From positions 1-7,209 of the forward strand of contig JALHTN010000237.1 in NCBI GenBank assembly GCA_022865865.1: DNA of 7,209 bases, read 5' to 3'. The translations under genes and the position numbers were made by a program. Positions 5,912 through 7,209 of the stretch are shown piece by piece (within the stretch, counting starts at the first letter, position 1; every line of letters begins with the position of its first letter). The notes below the pieces were generated by a model. It was given only the letters and a program-made list of their open reading frames with translations. It was not told where the DNA came from and made no database searches. Source of the DNA: Anaerolineales bacterium. GTDB lineage: Bacteria; Chloroflexota; Anaerolineae; Anaerolineales; UBA4823.

Positions 5912-7036
5912 TTAGTCATAGTCTCCAGGTTTCGGGGAAAAACGACCGCTTAAGAAAACCGAAACGATAATAAATCCAAGTGCGATGGCATACATTAAGA
6001 CCGGATTCTGAGTATAGAGCAATCCGGCTATTATGGGAGCCAGGATGACAGCTGTCCCCGCTACCGTTTCTGTAACACCATATGCTAATCCCATTTTCGC
6101 GGATGGTACCAGTTCACGAACTTGTGCCAAGCCAAGACTCCGGGCAGTTTTGTATCCTCCTAGCATAAAGAATCCCAACATATACCAAGCGTAACCGCTT
6201 GCCCTCCATAAGATCAGCGTAAAGATTGCCACGCCGGCCTGCCCGAGAATAAAACCTCTTAGAGCAGGCATCGATCCAAACAATAGGTTTAACACCACTA
6301 CCCCGATACTGGATACAGAAAACAAAATTCCAATCTGGCTTAGATCATATCCAGCCTGGTTTGAGAGGTAGTTGGGCGTTAATGGTTGGGGAAGGTACAT
6401 CGCAAAGATAGCGAGAAAAATGACCCCCATATACACTAAGTAGCGCGGGGAGAAGAACCAGCTCCTGCCTCCTTCCATGCTAGCAATTCGTTCAACCGGT
6501 TGGGGACGAATGAAAGAGATTATGATTAGTGAAATAAGAAAAACCACTCCAGCTGCATAATAAGATTGCCGTAAACCAAAATTATCTCCAATTTGCCCAC
6601 CAACAATAGGCCCAATAACCGCTCCCAAATTAAATCCAGCAGACATCAGTGTGATCGCACGACCGACGGATAGATTTCCCCGAGCTGCTGTTATGTAGCT
6701 CTGCAACGGCGACATCACAAACATTGTCATTCCATATAAGAATAGCGCAATCGTGAAAATGGGCAATGTGTTTGAAAAGGCCATCATCCATGTTGCGGCC
6801 GTGCCGGTGCACCAGGCAGCTAATATCAGGGGTTTACGTCCGATGCGATCGGCGAGATAACCGGCTGGGATATGTGAAATCGTCATAGCCATACCGAATA
6901 ACCCCAGGATGGTCCCGATTAAGATCGGATCCGCTCCTAATTCTTCGAGGTATAGTGGTTGAAAGAATAAGAACATCCCTTCACCCAAACCCCAGGCAAA
7001 CATGGCAATACCCAAAAAAATCAGATCACGTTTCAT
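5912..7036 (-). CDS. MFS transporter (probable drug/metabolite exporter)
   Basis: A 374-residue major facilitator superfamily protein with about twelve hydrophobic helices, slightly short for the family (about 400). Motif A, GYLADRIGRK (59-68), lies in the loop between helices 2 and 3. A motif-C-like GAVIGPIVGG (138-147) lies in helix 5, a pattern associated with proton-driven exporters. Helix 1 holds a buried acidic residue, E19 in GLGEGMF. A basic cytoplasmic stretch around 176-200 probably joins the two six-helix halves. The substrate cannot be told from sequence, and a sugar or metabolite exporter is as possible as drug efflux. An in-frame TAA five codons upstream limits the start to the ATG at 7036, which has no good ribosome binding site. 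The gene runs in the same direction as PAP2 and may share its transcript. Confidence 0.9.
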   Translation of the reverse strand: MKRDLIFLGIAMFAWGLGEGMFLFFQPLYLEELGADPILIGTILGLFGMAMTISHIPAGYLADRIGRKPLILAAWCTGTAATWMMAFSNTLPIFTIALFLYGMTMFVMSPLQSYITAARGNLSVGRAITLMSAGFNLGAVIGPIVGGQIGDNFGLRQSYYAAGVVFLISLIIISFIRPQPVERIASMEGGRSWFFSPRYLVYMGVIFLAIFAMYLPQPLTPNYLSNQAGYDLSQIGILFSVSSIGVVVLNLLFGSMPALRGFILGQAGVAIFTLILWRASGYAWYMLGFFMLGGYKTARSLGLAQVRELVPSAKMGLAYGVTETVAGTAVILAPIIAGLLYTQNPVLMYAIALGFIIVSVFLSGRFSPKPGDYD

Positions 7037-7079
7037 ATTTGGATACTTTTATTTCTAAGGATTGATGCATATTGATTGT

Positions 7080-7101
7080 AAAAAACCTTGCCTGATGCAA
7101 G
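7080..7101 (-). terminator. Intrinsic terminator-like hairpin upstream of the MFS gene
   Basis: In minus-strand RNA, CTTGC (7101-7097) pairs with GCAAG (7091-7087) around a 5-base loop and is followed, after one G, by six U residues (7085-7080). The stem is only five pairs, so it is modest. It would end a transcript coming from beyond the right edge before the MFS gene, or act as an attenuator in the MFS leader. The U-run merges with TACAAT (7080-7075), which resembles a -10 element but has no matching -35. Confidence 0.4.
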
Positions 7102-7158
7102 CAGTGTTATGCTGATTATTGATAGACAAATAAGATAATTTATTAATTGAAATGTTGA

Positions 7159-7209
7159 TCAAAATTCGAGGATGCTTAATTCTCGTGGTAAGTCGCTGAA
7201 GCTGTGCAA
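7159..7209 (-). CDS. Possible C-terminal tail of a gene entering from the right edge
   Basis: The minus-strand frame from the window edge reads LHSFSDLPRELSILEF and then stops at TGA (7161-7159), about 58 bases before the terminator-like hairpin. The composition looks protein-like and the hairpin position fits a gene end. A second frame is also open at the edge, so the evidence is thin and no family can be named. The rest of 7037-7158 is AT-rich non-coding sequence. Confidence 0.22.
   Translation of the reverse strand: MHSFSDLPRELSILEF

Noticed and set aside
1..7209. CRISPR arrays, tRNA or rRNA genes, insertion sequences, defence or phage modules
   Set aside because: No regularly spaced repeats, cloverleaf sequence, transposase motif or terminal inverted repeats could be seen; the window is filled by ordinary intact genes.

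Overview
The window looks like a chromosomal stretch of a free-living bacterium, most likely a Chloroflexota of the Anaerolineae type. This rests on moderate base composition, strong AGGAGG ribosome sites and the general look of the proteins (the methyltransferase, the EF-G-like GTPase and the PAP2 phosphatase resemble Anaerolineae versions from memory). The lineage call is an inference and no ribosomal RNA gene is present to settle it. The six complete genes are intact and densely packed. I see no insertion sequence, tRNA, CRISPR array or long repeat.

Layout: positions 63-2519 hold a three-gene minus-strand cluster. Read in its transcription direction it runs class I SAM methyltransferase, then a phosphomutase-like metalloenzyme of the alkaline phosphatase superfamily (8 bp overlap with the previous gene), then a DegV/FakB-type fatty-acid-binding protein (32 bp gap). 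A possible further gene start lies at 1-40. A short divergent intergenic region (2520-2663) separates this cluster from a plus-strand gene for an EF-G paralogue (2664-4736), which has a near-consensus sigma-70 promoter. That gene converges on a minus-strand PAP2-family membrane phosphatase (4780-5787), and a GC-rich inverted repeat sits at the junction. Upstream of the PAP2 gene on the same strand is a 12-helix MFS transporter (5912-7036). The last 173 bases hold a terminator-like hairpin on the minus strand and perhaps the tail of another minus-strand gene entering from beyond the right edge.

How the genes may work together: the left cluster may be co-transcribed, with DegV possibly presenting fatty acids to a FakA-type kinase that is not in the window. 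The methyltransferase and metalloenzyme have all the expected catalytic residues, but their substrates cannot be read from sequence. The EF-G paralogue carries the changed switch residues (Ser for Thr, Tyr for His) typical of the accessory EF-G subfamily, so it is probably not the main translocase. PAP2 and MFS are inner-membrane proteins that could be co-transcribed, although 124 bp separates them.

I found no clear undescribed system. The points most worth a second look are the EF-G paralogue's active site, the unassigned metalloenzyme with its overlapping methyltransferase, and the membrane extension of the PAP2 protein.
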